A stretch of DNA of 19,454 bases from JAQGMO01 sp050954505. Lineage in GTDB: Bacteria; Pseudomonadota; Gammaproteobacteria; Burkholderiales; Burkholderiaceae_D. Every line of letters begins with the position of its first letter. Position 1 is the first letter of the stretch. Below the pieces are notes generated by a model. That model saw only the letters and a program-made list of their open reading frames with translations. It ran no database searches and was not told the DNA's origin. The stretch spans positions 1 to 19,454 of the forward strand of contig JBPBPY010000231.1 in assembly GCA_050954505.1 (NCBI GenBank), written 5' to 3'. Shown here in pieces: positions 8,124 to 15,080 of this stretch. A program made the translations under genes and the position numbers.

Positions 8124-8457
8124 GTGAACTTTTCAAAGCTGACTAGCGGTTGCCGGTGTCACCGCAGACACTCCAATGTGCGTGGGAAACATCTAATTCA
8201 AACATGAGTGTCTAATGACCAAGTTTGGTTCTCGGCAAAATAAAAAATAGTTCAAACAGCAATTTATCTGCGAGTTTGTGAATTTCTGCCATAGGTTTTT
8301 GTGCCTTTGAATGGGGCAGCCGCACTGGTCAATGCGCCATGAAGTGGCAAGCCATGGTCTTCCTGCCCATTTGTCGTTACCATGATGGCAATTGTCGAGA
8401 TTGTCCGGGGATCACGCATCCCGTATTTCCATTCACCTTGCACATAAAGAATCCATC
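8124..8457. other. Divergent intergenic region between effector gene and glcB
   Basis: This 334-bp AT-richer spacer separates the minus-strand giant gene from plus-strand malate synthase. It contains the hrp-box-like element at 8205-8232 for the minus strand and must contain the glcB promoter, for which I cannot pick a convincing sigma-70 site. No open frame in it resembles a gene, and no terminator is needed between divergent genes. Confidence 0.6.
8205..8232 (-). promoter_or_regulatory. hrp box (HrpL-type promoter), one mismatch per half
   Basis: Read on the minus strand: AGAACC, 15 bp, ACACTCA. The HrpL-dependent consensus is GGAACC-N15/16-CCACNNA, so each half carries one mismatch with correct spacing. 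It points at the giant gene, with the second element about 80 bp before its ATG. Two perfect boxes elsewhere in the window support the reading. Confidence 0.65.
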
Positions 8458-10662
8458 ATGACCGCACGCACCACGACCAACGGACTGCAGGTAGCCACCG
8501 TCTTGTACCGTTTCATCGAAGACCGTGTCCTGCCTGGCACCGGCATTGACAGCGAGGCATTCTGGCGCGGCTTTGCCGGCATCGTCACCGACCTGGCGCC
8601 GAAAAATGCGGCCCTGCTGGCCGAGCGCGATCGCCTGCAGACCGCGCTGGACGCCTGGCATGGCGCCCACCCGGGGCCGATTGCCGACATGCCGGCTTAC
8701 CGCGCCCATCTGGAACAGATCGGTTACCTGGTACCGGTGCCGGCGGCAGTCCATGCCAGCACCACCAATGTCGATGCCGAACTGGCATTGCAGGCAGGTC
8801 CGCAGCTGGTGGTGCCGGTGCTCAATGCCCGATATGCGCTCAATGCGGCCAATGCACGCTGGGGCTCGCTCTACGATGCGCTCTACGGCACCGATGCCAT
8901 TTCCGATGCCGACGGTGCCACCCGGTCCGGTCCGAATGGCGAAGCCTACAATCCGCTGCGTGGCGCCAAGGTCGTGGCGTTTGCCCGCGGGCTGCTTGAC
9001 CAGGCCGCGCCGCTGTCGAGCCAATCGCACCGCAACGCCGTTGCCTACCGGGTCAACGGCGGCAAGCTGGCAGTCACGCTGGCCGATGGCAGCGTGACCG
9101 GCCTGGCCGATGCCGCCAAACTGGCCGGTTACCAGGGCGACGCCGACGCGCCGACATCGATCCTGTTGAAAAACAATGGCTTGCATATCGATATCCGCAT
9201 CGATGCGGCCACGCCGATCGGCAAGCTCGATCCTGCCGGAATCAGCGACCTGGTGCTGGAAGCTGCGCTGTCGACCATTCTCGACCTGGAAGATTCGGTT
9301 GCCGTGGTCGATGCGCAGGACAAGGTCCTGGCCTACAGCAACTGGCTTGGCATCCTGCAGGCCACGCTGGAGGAACAGTTGACCAAGGGCGGCAAGACCA
9401 TCACGCGCTCGCTCAATCCCGACCGCCGCTACACCGCGCCCGACGGCACCGGCACCGTGACACTGCATGGGCGCTCGCTGCTGTTTTTGCGCAATGTCGG
9501 TCACCTGATGACCAATCCAGCCATTCTGTATGACGGCAACCGTGAAATTCCGGAAGGCATCCTCGATGCCGTCATCACGGTCACCATTGCGCTGCATGAC
9601 CTCAAACGCCGTGCCGGCCAGGAAATCGGCAATTCACGCACCGGTTCGGTGTACATCGTCAAGCCGAAGATGCATGGTCCTGCGGAAGTCGCGTTTGCCA
9701 GCGAGCTGTTTGCACGGGTGGAAAACCTGCTCGGACTGGCACCCGATACCGTCAAGCTGGGCATCATGGATGAAGAGCGCCGCACCAGCGTCAACCTGAA
9801 AGCCTGCATCGCTGCAGCGGGTGCACGGGTTGCATTCATCAATACCGGCTTTCTCGACCGTACCGGCGATGAAATGCATACGGCCATGCGTGCCGGACCG
9901 ATGCTGCGCAAGGGCGACATGAAAACCAGTGACTGGCTGGTGGCCTACGAACGCAGCAATGTCCTCACCGGCCTGGCATGCGGCCTGCGCGGGCGGGCCC
10001 AGATCGGCAAGGGCATGTGGGCCATGCCGGATCTGATGGCGGCCATGCTGGAACAAAAGATTGCCCATCCACGCGCTGGTGCCAATACCGCCTGGGTGCC
10101 ATCGCCAACGGCTGCCACGCTGCATGCGCTGCACTATCATCAAGTCAATGTGGCGCAGATCCAGCAGGAACTCGAAGCCATCGATGCCGCGCCGGAAATC
10201 GAACGCCTGCTGGGCGATCTGCTGAAGATTCCGGTGGTGCCGCAGGCAAATTGGAGTGCCGCCCAAATCAGCGAGGAACTCGACAACAATGCCCAGGGCA
10301 TCCTCGGGTATGTGGTGCGCTGGATCGACCAGGGGGTAGGCTGTTCAAAAGTGCCGGACATTCACAATGTCGGCTTGATGGAAGACCGCGCCACCTTGCG
10401 CATCTCCAGCCAGCATATCGCCAACTGGCTGTTGCATGGCGTGGTCAGCCAGGCGCAGGTGGAAGAAACTTTGCAGCGCATGGCTGCAGTGGTCGACGCC
10501 CAGAATGCCGATGACCCGCTGTATCAAGCGATGGCGCCGGATTTTTCCGCATCGGCCGCTTTCCAGACGGCGCGCGACCTGGTGATGAAAGGGCTGGAGC
10601 AGCCCAGTGGATATACCGAGCCGCTGCTGCATGCGTGGCGCCTGAAGGTCGAGGCCGCCTGA
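8458..10662 (+). CDS. glcB: Malate synthase G
   Basis: Cytoplasmic enzyme condensing glyoxylate with acetyl-CoA to give malate in the glyoxylate cycle and glycolate use. It closely follows Escherichia coli GlcB (723 residues) with a 734-residue product. The Mg-binding and catalytic motifs are present: LEDS with Glu278, FLRNVGHLMT, GIMDEERRTS with Glu439, FINTGFLDRTGDEMHT, GVGCSKVPD with Cys629, and LMEDRATLRISS with the catalytic-base Asp643 (E. coli Asp631, by the constant +12 offset). The C-terminal GYTEPLLHAWRL is nearly invariant. I start at the ATG giving MTARTTTNG; an in-frame ATG at 8392 would add 22 residues unlike the family. The last codons are affected by a 17-bp duplication. It is convergent with the nitroreductase gene and probably unrelated to the effectors. 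Confidence 0.97.
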   Translation: MTARTTTNGLQVATVLYRFIEDRVLPGTGIDSEAFWRGFAGIVTDLAPKNAALLAERDRLQTALDAWHGAHPGPIADMPAYRAHLEQIGYLVPVPAAVHASTTNVDAELALQAGPQLVVPVLNARYALNAANARWGSLYDALYGTDAISDADGATRSGPNGEAYNPLRGAKVVAFARGLLDQAAPLSSQSHRNAVAYRVNGGKLAVTLADGSVTGLADAAKLAGYQGDADAPTSILLKNNGLHIDIRIDAATPIGKLDPAGISDLVLEAALSTILDLEDSVAVVDAQDKVLAYSNWLGILQATLEEQLTKGGKTITRSLNPDRRYTAPDGTGTVTLHGRSLLFLRNVGHLMTNPAILYDGNREIPEGILDAVITVTIALHDLKRRAGQEIGNSRTGSVYIVKPKMHGPAEVAFASELFARVENLLGLAPDTVKLGIMDEERRTSVNLKACIAAAGARVAFINTGFLDRTGDEMHTAMRAGPMLRKGDMKTSDWLVAYERSNVLTGLACGLRGRAQIGKGMWAMPDLMAAMLEQKIAHPRAGANTAWVPSPTAATLHALHYHQVNVAQIQQELEAIDAAPEIERLLGDLLKIPVVPQANWSAAQISEELDNNAQGILGYVVRWIDQGVGCSKVPDIHNVGLMEDRATLRISSQHIANWLLHGVVSQAQVEETLQRMAAVVDAQNADDPLYQAMAPDFSASAAFQTARDLVMKGLEQPSGYTEPLLHAWRLKVEAA

Positions 10663-10695
10663 AGGTCGAGGCCGCCTGGAAAGTCAAAGCCGCCT
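10645..10695. repeat. 17-bp tandem duplication at the end of glcB
   Basis: AAGGTCGAGGCCGCCTG occurs at 10645-10661 and again immediately at 10662-10678, followed by a diverged third copy (AAAGTCAAAGCCGCCTG). The stop codon TGA at 10660-10662 is formed at the junction of the first two copies. With one copy removed, the frame would continue to a TGA six codons further on. Confidence 0.9.
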
Positions 10696-10697
10696 GA

Positions 10698-11291
10698 CTA
10701 CTGCTGGAACACCCCTTCGAACGCCAGGCTTTCGAGCGCCTGGCGTGGGCTGGGCATCTCGCGTTCCTGCAGCGACGCCGGCAGCATCGACTTGTCGCCA
10801 GCCTTGCCCACGGCAATGGCGGCTTGTGCCGTGTAGCCAGCGGGAATGCCAAGCACGGCCAGCGCCTTTTCCTTGTCGAATCCAGCCATTGCATGGGCAG
10901 CCCAGCCTGACAGGCTGGCCTGCAAGGCCAGATACGCCCAGGCGGCGCCAGTATCGAACGTGTGCGAGGGTGCCGGCGCTTCCTTGCCATCCGGCCCGAC
11001 AAACGTCTCCTTGGATATCACGATGATCAGTACCGAGGCATTTTTCGCCCAGCTGCGGTTGAATTCGTTGAGCAGTCCAAGCAGGCTGTCCCAGTGCGCG
11101 GTGCCGCGGCGGGCAAATACGAAGCGCCATGGCTGCGAATTGTAGGAAGAAGGCGCCCAGCGTGCCGCTTCGAGGAAGGTTTGTACGGTTTCCGTGCTGA
11201 TTTCTTCGGCGCGATAAGCGCGGGGCGACCAGCGTTGAATGAATTGCACATCGATGTCATGCTCGGCAACGCGGGGATTGTCAAATGCCAT
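10698..11291 (-). CDS. Nitroreductase family protein (FMN-dependent)
   Basis: A flavin-dependent oxidoreductase of the nitroreductase fold, about 197 residues, probably cytoplasmic and dimeric; the physiological substrate is unknown. The N-terminal FMN-contact motif RWSPRAY and the AARWAPSSYNSQPWRFV segment are diagnostic. ALQASLSGWAAHAMAGFDK, then GIPAGYTAQAAIAVGKAG, completes the conserved core. The start (MAFDNPRV) is the first ATG after a TACAAT box on the minus strand (11312-11317). The longer open frame up to 11411 has no family-like sequence. It converges on glcB with a gap of only 35 bp and is divergent from the GntR regulator gene, which might control it. Confidence 0.92.
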   Translation of the reverse strand: MAFDNPRVAEHDIDVQFIQRWSPRAYRAEEISTETVQTFLEAARWAPSSYNSQPWRFVFARRGTAHWDSLLGLLNEFNRSWAKNASVLIIVISKETFVGPDGKEAPAPSHTFDTGAAWAYLALQASLSGWAAHAMAGFDKEKALAVLGIPAGYTAQAAIAVGKAGDKSMLPASLQEREMPSPRQALESLAFEGVFQQ

Positions 11292-11582
11292 GGCGGGGTT
11301 CCGTGTTAAAAATTGTATCCTAACATGGTGGGCAGTATGACCCCATCGGCCGGATAGCCAACCCTGTCCACCTGCCCGGCGCCCTGTCGAGCCTCCCTCT
11401 CTGCCCGCCATGCACGCGCCTGGTCATAAGGCCGCTTTCGCTGCTGAATTTGATTTAAATCTGAAAATTCCGCCATTTACCTAGTAGTTTGATAGGTTGT
11501 TTGCACTTCTTTGCAGACTTGCAGCGTGTTAAACTTCTCCAGGTTTCGTTTTTATCAAATTTATATCATCAAGGAAGTGGTC
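11292..11582. other. Divergent intergenic region with AT-rich palindrome
   Basis: This 291-bp spacer lies between the nitroreductase and GntR genes. It holds a probable -10 (TACAAT, minus strand, 11312-11317) and an AT-rich palindrome GATTTAAATC at 11452-11461, flanked by GAATTT and AAATTC. The palindrome could be an operator for the adjacent GntR protein, but this is a guess from position. No gene is seen. Confidence 0.5.
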
Positions 11583-12293
11583 ATGCTGGCGCAGAAAATC
11601 AGGCGCGTTGCCAAAAGGGCAACGATGCAGGAAACGATCTACATGGACCTGCGCCGTTCGCTCATGCATGGGCACTTTGAACCCGGACATCTGCTGACCA
11701 TCCAGGCACTTGCCGATGAATTTGGCTGCAGCACGATGCCGGTGCGCGAAGCCCTCCGGCAGTTATCGGTCGAAAATGGCCTCAATGCCCTGCCCAACGG
11801 CACAATCCAGGTGCCACGCGTGACCCACAAGCGTTTGCAGGACCTGTTTGCCGTGCGCGTGAAGCTCGAAGACATGGCCACTGCGCTTGCCTGCGAACAG
11901 ATGGACGAGGCGTTGCTGCGCCGCCTGCGGCGTTTGATCGATGAGCATGAACTCGCCATCAAGCATGACGGCGTGTATCCGACGCTGGAAAAGAACCTCG
12001 AATTCCACTTCCTGATCTATAACGCGGCCGGCTCCGAAGTGCTGTCACAGCTCATTGAAACCACCTGGCTGCAGTTCGGACCCTACATGCGGGTCATGTC
12101 TCGCCACATCGAAGAGTCAGCCGATACCGCTTACCTGACCAAAGGCATCGAGCGTCACCGTCAATTGCTCGATGCACTGGAACGCGGCGATGTCGAAGGT
12201 GCGCGCCTTGCCATGCAAGCCGACATCCGCGAAACCTATGAACTGCTCAATACCCTGCTGAGCAGGAAGACCGTGCTGCAAGCCGTTGCCTGA
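11583..12293 (+). CDS. GntR family (FCD/FadR subfamily) transcriptional regulator
   Basis: DNA-binding regulator, 236 residues. The N-terminal winged helix-turn-helix is seen in ETIYMDLRRSLMHGHFEPGH, LTIQALADEFGCSTMPVREALRQLS and the wing GLNALPNGTIQVPRVT. The C-terminal all-helical FCD effector-binding domain has NLEFHFLIYNAAGSEVLSQL and ERHRQLLDALERGDVEGARLAM, with the His residues expected to line a metal/acid ligand pocket. Such proteins usually respond to small carboxylic acids. The chosen ATG (MLAQKIRR) has GGAAGTGG just upstream. The broken nucleosidase gene starts 13 bp downstream, so the two were probably one transcription unit. Ligand and target are unknown. Confidence 0.92.
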   Translation: MLAQKIRRVAKRATMQETIYMDLRRSLMHGHFEPGHLLTIQALADEFGCSTMPVREALRQLSVENGLNALPNGTIQVPRVTHKRLQDLFAVRVKLEDMATALACEQMDEALLRRLRRLIDEHELAIKHDGVYPTLEKNLEFHFLIYNAAGSEVLSQLIETTWLQFGPYMRVMSRHIEESADTAYLTKGIERHRQLLDALERGDVEGARLAMQADIRETYELLNTLLSRKTVLQAVA

Positions 12294-12306
12294 CTTCGAC
12301 CGCGCC

Positions 12307-13089
12307 ATGCAAACCCGGCCAGGCACTGGCAAGCCACGGCGCATTGGCATCATCGGCGCCATGGCTGCCGAATTGTCGCTGCTGCGCCAGGCTCTGACGA
12401 ACCCGCACCGGGTACCGCAACGACCGCACGCAGTCTAGATTGGCCACCTCGGCATCCATGAAGTCATGCTGATCCAGTGCGACATCGGCAAGGTCAATGC
12501 CGCCATCGCTGCCCAGGTCCTGATCTCTCGCTACCAGGTGGACATGATCTTCAATCTCGGCAGTTCCGGCGCCATTTCCCCCGAACTCGAGATTGGCGAT
12601 CTGGTCATTGCCACGGAAGCGGTGCAGCATGATGTCGACCTGTCCGGCTTCGGCCTGGCGCGCGGCGAGGTCATGTTCGACGTCGACCTTGCCGCGGCCA
12701 GCGGCCAGCTGACCTGCCGCAGGCAAGCCGCGTTTGCCACCGATGTCCAGTTGCGCGAACTGGCAACGCAGGTGGTGCAGATCGACAGCCTGGCCCATGT
12801 CGGCCAGCGCCAGCCGTTGCTGTTTCATGGCCGGGTCTTGAGCGGTGACGGGTTCCTCAACGATGTGGTTGCCGCACGCCGGCTGCGCGATGAACTTGGT
12901 GGCCTGTGTGTCGACATGGAAGCTGGTGCAATCGCCCAGGTTTGTGCCTTGAACGAGGTGCCGCTGCTGGTCATCCGGGCCATTTCCGACCGCGCCAATG
13001 GCGATTCAAAGGTGGATTTTCATACCTTTCTCGATGCCGCCACGCGCAACTATGCCCGCATCGTCATGGACTTGAGCCTGCTGCTGTAG
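12307..13089 (+). pseudogene. mtnN: MTA/SAH nucleosidase, interrupted by an in-frame amber codon
   Basis: Encodes a 5'-methylthioadenosine/S-adenosylhomocysteine nucleosidase-like protein, which would cleave MTA and SAH to adenine and a ribose product. The frame from ATG 12307 begins with the family's RIGIIGAMAAELSLLR, including the catalytic Glu aligned with E. coli Glu12. It then meets TAG at 12436-12438 (codon 44) and continues in the same frame with DIGKVNAAIAAQVL, NLGSSGAISP, VDMEAGAIAQVC (aligned with Glu174) and RAISDRANGDS (aligned with Asp197). A restart at ATG 12466 would give 207 residues without the catalytic Glu and first beta strand, so it should be inactive. The rest of the frame is intact, so the lesion is recent, or the codon is read through or is a sequencing error. 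It lies 13 bp after the GntR gene. Confidence 0.85.
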
Positions 13090-13156
13090 CCAGGCGCACA
13101 GGTGCCTCTACGGCGGGTGAGTGTGAAAAGTTGAGTAATAATGAATGGTGATCGAT

Positions 13157-13185
13157 GGAACCGCTGGCGGCAGTCGTTCCACTCA
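13157..13185 (+). promoter_or_regulatory. Perfect hrp box (HrpL-type promoter)
   Basis: GGAACC, 16 bp, CCACTCA: an exact match to the HrpL consensus GGAACC-N15/16-CCACNNA. It lies 47 bp before the ATG of the 513-codon gene, so the transcript leader would be about 40 nt. Confidence 0.9.
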
Positions 13186-13231
13186 TGGCGAATTGTCATT
13201 TTCATCATTCGTTCATCTCACCAAGGTCATC

Positions 13232-14773
13232 ATGAAGTCCGGTTCCATCCCCCTCAGGTTCAATTTCGCCACCCGAACGCGGAGGAACCAGGAAAGCGAC
13301 TGCACTTCCAGCACCGCTGCAGCCAACCCAGCCAAGGCCAGTACTTTAGCTAATAATTCAGCCAATAATTTAGCCACTACGTCAGCCAGTACGTCAGCCA
13401 GTACTGCCAAAGAAGGCGCCAGGCCGATTCCGGCCCAGGCATCGCAATCCGGCAAGAGCAGTTTTTTCCATCGCCTGGCGAACAAGGCGGGCGCACCCGC
13501 GAAAGTCTATCGGCCCAGGGAAGTTGCCCTCACGCCTGTTGCCAGAGCAGCCATCTGTGACGAAGTCTGCAACACCTTCCTGGGGCCGGTCGTGCTGGCC
13601 TTCAACGGCATCGAGACCGGGGAAAGCTGCCTGAGGGCGTCCCACTACCTGCTGGGTTTGCTCATGGCTTCGGTCTACAAGCATCACTCCGGCGGCAACC
13701 ACGAATTGGTTCTGTCTGATGACGATGCGGCCGAGTTGTTCGATACGGCTTCGCGGATGATCAAATCGCATGAATACAATGGCAATGCAGAAAAACTGAC
13801 GCATCCTGACCTGGTACGCTTCAGGCCTGCGATGGCCAAGACCTTGGAAATCGTCTACAACGGCTTTGACCAGGTGGAGCGCCTCAAGGACATCGATTAT
13901 CAGTACCGCCCGCAGCTGATCGTCGATCCGGTCATCTTGCGCAGGCTGCAATGCACCGGGCTGGACATCGGCAATCCGTTCATGATGTTCATCTTCGATG
14001 CCTCGCCCACCGACGATGAATCCTATGCGCTGGACCTGGCACCGAAATGGATCAAGACCATGGCGCTGGTCGGCAAGCCATTCAACCTCGCCACACTGGA
14101 AAACATCGAACCCTTCGAGATGCACTCCGAGATCGGGAATTTGCTGTTTCCCATTTGTACCACCCGGGCAGGCCGGCAACGCATTGCCAGATTCATCAGC
14201 ATGGCGGAATATGTCGGTGTGCGCACTGTCGTCCAGGCAGGCGTGTATTCCTATGTGCAGAATCACGGTGTGGCGGAACGCCTGCTGCCGCTTGCCTATG
14301 CCGATGCCGACGATCCTGACAGAATTTCTCCATCGTGCAGTTCCATCAGTGAAATTTTCGCACTTGAAGATCAGATGTCGCAATCGCCCCATGGCATGCG
14401 GGAAGGCGTGTTCCAGCGCGTAACCGACTTTCCCCAGGTTTTAATGCCGCAGTACAACAAATTCTTGCGCACGGTGGTGGAACAAATCGTCGAACAGGGT
14501 GAAACCATTCCGCAGGACAGTGCAGACGAGGCGACCAGGAAGATTGCCAGGCTTTGTCTCGATTGCAAGTTCATGGTACCGAAGGTCAATCGGAATTACC
14601 GATTCTTTTGCCTGCTGACCATGAATCTGTTGTTGGCCAATGCCGGCCTGCCGCTGGCCGTTCTCGACGATCCGCTGTTTTCCCTTGGTTCTTCGTATGA
14701 TGAATTTGCCGGGCGGATGCAGGACGCCATGGAAACGGCAAGGTCGTGGAAGAAACAGCCGGCGCTGGCGTGA
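13232..14773 (+). CDS. Candidate type III effector with degenerate Fic-like C-terminal domain
   Basis: A 513-residue protein downstream of a perfect hrp box. The first 80 residues are Ser/Thr/Ala/Asn-rich with no Sec signal peptide, as expected for type III secretion, and contain a four-residue repeat. The middle (about 90-380) is not recognised. The C-terminal 120 residues read like a Fic/Fido domain. A helix DEATRKIARLCLDCKF is followed by VPKVNRNYR (449-457), aligning with HPFxxGNGR, then by LLTMNLLLANAGLPLAVL, which matches the helix after the Fic motif. Pro450, Asn455 and Arg457 are kept, but the catalytic His is Val449, so AMP-transferase chemistry is unlikely. I start at the ATG giving MKSGSIPLRF: AAGG lies 5 bp upstream, and the open frame before it overlaps the hrp box. 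An AvrB-like Fido fold is the main alternative to a dead Fic. Confidence 0.75.
   Translation: MKSGSIPLRFNFATRTRRNQESDCTSSTAAANPAKASTLANNSANNLATTSASTSASTAKEGARPIPAQASQSGKSSFFHRLANKAGAPAKVYRPREVALTPVARAAICDEVCNTFLGPVVLAFNGIETGESCLRASHYLLGLLMASVYKHHSGGNHELVLSDDDAAELFDTASRMIKSHEYNGNAEKLTHPDLVRFRPAMAKTLEIVYNGFDQVERLKDIDYQYRPQLIVDPVILRRLQCTGLDIGNPFMMFIFDASPTDDESYALDLAPKWIKTMALVGKPFNLATLENIEPFEMHSEIGNLLFPICTTRAGRQRIARFISMAEYVGVRTVVQAGVYSYVQNHGVAERLLPLAYADADDPDRISPSCSSISEIFALEDQMSQSPHGMREGVFQRVTDFPQVLMPQYNKFLRTVVEQIVEQGETIPQDSADEATRKIARLCLDCKFMVPKVNRNYRFFCLLTMNLLLANAGLPLAVLDDPLFSLGSSYDEFAGRMQDAMETARSWKKQPALA
13346..13405 (+). repeat. 12-bp in-frame minisatellite in the effector N-terminus
   Basis: Five 12-bp units with consensus TCAGCCANTANT encode LANN, SANN, LATT, SAST and SAST at residues 39-58. 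The period preserves the reading frame, so copy number could vary without breaking the gene. The unit lies inside the presumed secretion-signal/linker region. Confidence 0.85.
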
Positions 14774-14817
14774 CGATCATGCACTGGCTGGAACCAGCAT
14801 GGTGTTACACCGGCGCC
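14761..14817 (+). other. Large stem-loop spanning the stop codon of the 513-codon gene
   Basis: GGCGCTGGCGTGA (14761-14773, containing the stop codon) pairs with TTACACCGGCGCC (14805-14817) over 13 positions with one mismatch and two G-U pairs. An inner CATG/CATG and CTGG/CCAG hairpin lies between them. No U-tract follows, so it is not a standard intrinsic terminator. It could protect the mRNA 3' end or attenuate read-through. Confidence 0.55.
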
Positions 14818-14870
14818 AGGCCAAGGTGCTGAAAACCGCATGGCAAACAGTCACCGCGTGCACTGATTAA

Positions 14871-14899
14871 GGAACCGAAACAGCATGACCTGCCACACA
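14871..14899 (+). promoter_or_regulatory. Perfect hrp box (HrpL-type promoter)
   Basis: GGAACC, 16 bp, CCACACA: an exact consensus match, in the gap after the 513-codon gene and before the two ShET2-like genes. No separate box lies before the second ShET2-like gene, so the pair is probably one transcription unit from here. Confidence 0.9.
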
Positions 14900-14957
14900 T
14901 GGCAAGCTTGTAAAAACGATCATTCCTGAGTTGTAACGCCCTGGCAGAACACACCAC

Positions 14958-15080
14958 ATGTCATCCACCCTCACACGCCGCGTTGCCATCCTGCGGCGCT
15001 CTGCACGAATTTTCCGTGTGCTTGCGCTGGCCGGCCAGCGCAATACGCATTTCCGTATTGTTGCCTGTCATGGCAGATGA
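14958..15080 (+). CDS. Possible 40-codon leader ORF overlapping the effector start
   Basis: A short frame begins about 58 bp after the hrp box and encodes 40 Arg-rich residues (MSSTLTRRVAILRRSARIF at its start). It ends with a TGA that overlaps the first codons of the ShET2-like gene (ATGGCAGATGA). No ribosome-binding site is visible. It may be a coupled leader peptide or chance. Confidence 0.2.
   Translation: MSSTLTRRVAILRRSARIFRVLALAGQRNTHFRIVACHGR

Noticed and set aside
8377..9597. 406-codon minus-strand open frame opposite malate synthase
   Set aside because: It lies antisense to strongly conserved glcB sequence and has no family resemblance.
14576..14602. Active Fic AMP-transferase
   Set aside because: The catalytic His of HPFxxGNGR is Val449 and both motif glycines are replaced, so activity of the usual kind is not supported.
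14790..14818. GGAACC followed by a possible second hrp box half
   Set aside because: The sequence 15-16 bp downstream is ACACCGG/GGCGCCA-like, without CCACNNA, so only one half matches.
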